This document shows positions 4,887-5,539 of a DNA stretch of 5,539 nucleotides, in pieces. Origin of the DNA: Frankiales bacterium (GTDB lineage: Bacteria > Actinomycetota > Actinomycetes > Mycobacteriales > SCTD01); NCBI GenBank assembly GCA_025965495.1, contig JAOPWW010000072.1, positions 1 to 5,539 of the forward strand, written 5' to 3'. The translations under genes and the position numbers were made by a program. The stretch's first letter is position 1. Each line of letters starts with the position of its first letter. Below the pieces are notes generated by a model, which saw only the letters and a list, made by a program, of their open reading frames with translations, did no database searches and was not told where the DNA came from.

Positions 4887-5539
4887 CTAGGGCCGCGGGG
4901 CCGTCGTCACCGGGTAGGCGGGGTGCGCCTGGACGAGCGCCGTGACGCCCGCCCGGACCTCCTCGGCCGCGCTGCCGTCCTCGTCGCGCACGGCGCGGGC
5001 GATCAGGCCCGCGACCTCCTTCATGTCGCCCTCGCCCATGCCCTGGGTGGTGATGCTCGGCGTGCCGACCCGGATCCCGGACGCCACGGACGGCGGCTGG
5101 GGGTCGTAGGGGATGGCGTTCTTGTTCAGCACGATGCCGGCCCGGCTGCAGCGGTCCTCGGCGTCCCGGCCGGACACGCCGATGCCCTGCAGGTCCAGCA
5201 GCGCCAGGTGGGTGTCGGTGCCGCCCGTGACCGGGCGCATGCCCTCGGCCGCGAGGGCCTCGGTGAGGGCCTGCGAGTTCGTGACGACCTGCCGCGCGTA
5301 CGCGCGGTACTCCGGCTGCAGGCACTCCTTGAAGTTCACGGCCTTGGCCGCCACGGCCTGCATGAGCGGACCGCCCTGCATCATCGGGAAGACAGCCTTG
5401 TCGAGCTTCGCGGCGTGCTCGGCCTTGCAGACCATCGCGCCACCGCGCGGGCCGCGCAGGACCTTGTGCGTCGTGAACGTGACGACGTCGGCGTACGGCA
5501 CCGGGCTCGGGATCGCCTGGCCGGCGACCAGGCCGATGA
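4887..5539 (-). CDS. glyA: Serine hydroxymethyltransferase, C-terminal part (5' end outside the window)
   Basis: PLP enzyme that interconverts serine plus tetrahydrofolate with glycine plus methylene-tetrahydrofolate, the main source of one-carbon units. The frame is open to the window edge, giving 216 visible residues, about half of the usual 420 or so. Visible signatures: GLVAGQAIPSPVPYADVV leading to TFTTHKVLRGPRGG, whose Lys (visible residue 25) is the PLP Schiff-base lysine; VLNKNAIPYDPQPP; and SGIRVGTPSITTQGM with the substrate-carboxylate Arg. The usual TTTTHK appears as TFTTHK, a change outside the lysine that I believe occurs in one actinobacterial GlyA type. It stops at a TAG 4 bases before wecA, so the two are probably co-transcribed. 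A GTG at 5499-5501 is an internal Val codon, not the start. Confidence 0.96.
   Translation of the reverse strand, partial: IGLVAGQAIPSPVPYADVVTFTTHKVLRGPRGGAMVCKAEHAAKLDKAVFPMMQGGPLMQAVAAKAVNFKECLQPEYRAYARQVVTNSQALTEALAAEGMRPVTGGTDTHLALLDLQGIGVSGRDAEDRCSRAGIVLNKNAIPYDPQPPSVASGIRVGTPSITTQGMGEGDMKEVAGLIARAVRDEDGSAAEEVRAGVTALVQAHPAYPVTTAPRP

Noticed and set aside
3755..4945. Open frame of 396 codons on the plus strand
   Set aside because: Antisense to wecA; low-complexity, hydrophilic shadow of a membrane protein.
4828..5325. Open frame of 165 codons on the minus strand across the glyA-wecA junction
   Set aside because: Overlaps well-defined GlyA residues in another frame and has Arg/Gly/His-rich shadow composition.
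5499..5501. GTG as the start of a 204-aa protein
   Set aside because: The frame continues upstream to the window edge with conserved GlyA residues (GLVAGQAIPSP), so this is an internal Val codon.

Overview
The window is very GC-rich. Everything that can be supported as a gene lies on the minus strand, so transcription runs from high to low coordinates. In transcription order the genes are: 3' part of glyA, a WecA/Rfe-type polyprenyl-phosphate GlcNAc-1-phosphate transferase, a 133-aa AtpI-like membrane protein, a 77-aa AtpZ/AtpI-family protein, atpB (a), atpE (c), atpF (b), atpH (delta), and the 5' part of atpA (alpha). The composition, the GTG starts, the long (273-aa) delta subunit and the wecA-atpI-atpB neighbourhood (also seen around Rv1302-Rv1304 of Mycobacterium tuberculosis) point to an actinomycete chromosome. 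The genus cannot be fixed from this alone. Unlike mycobacteria, atpF and atpH are separate genes here.

Right part (about 3128-5539): glyA, wecA and the two small membrane-protein genes are packed tightly (4-base gap, 8-base overlap, 11-base gap), as expected for one co-transcribed, translationally coupled block. GlyA supplies one-carbon units, WecA starts lipid-linked cell-envelope glycans, and the two small proteins are probable F1Fo assembly or Mg2+-handling factors.

Left part (1-2985): the ATP synthase operon proper. atpB, atpE, atpF and atpH encode the Fo sector and the peripheral stalk; atpA starts the F1 genes, and the remaining F1 genes should lie beyond position 1. The c subunit carries Glu54 and lacks the Na+ ligand signature, so the enzyme should be H+-coupled.

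The window is mainly core metabolism and no new system is apparent. Two things merit a second look. First, the delta subunit carries a clear internal duplication with an exact 90-residue (270-bp) period. Second, the only three intercistronic gaps longer than about 80 bases (atpZ-like/atpB, atpB/atpE, atpH/atpA) each contain a compact stem-loop without a U-tract, while all other junctions overlap or are at most 11 bases. There is no gene-free stretch above 300 bases, and no RNA gene, mobile element or CRISPR array was seen.
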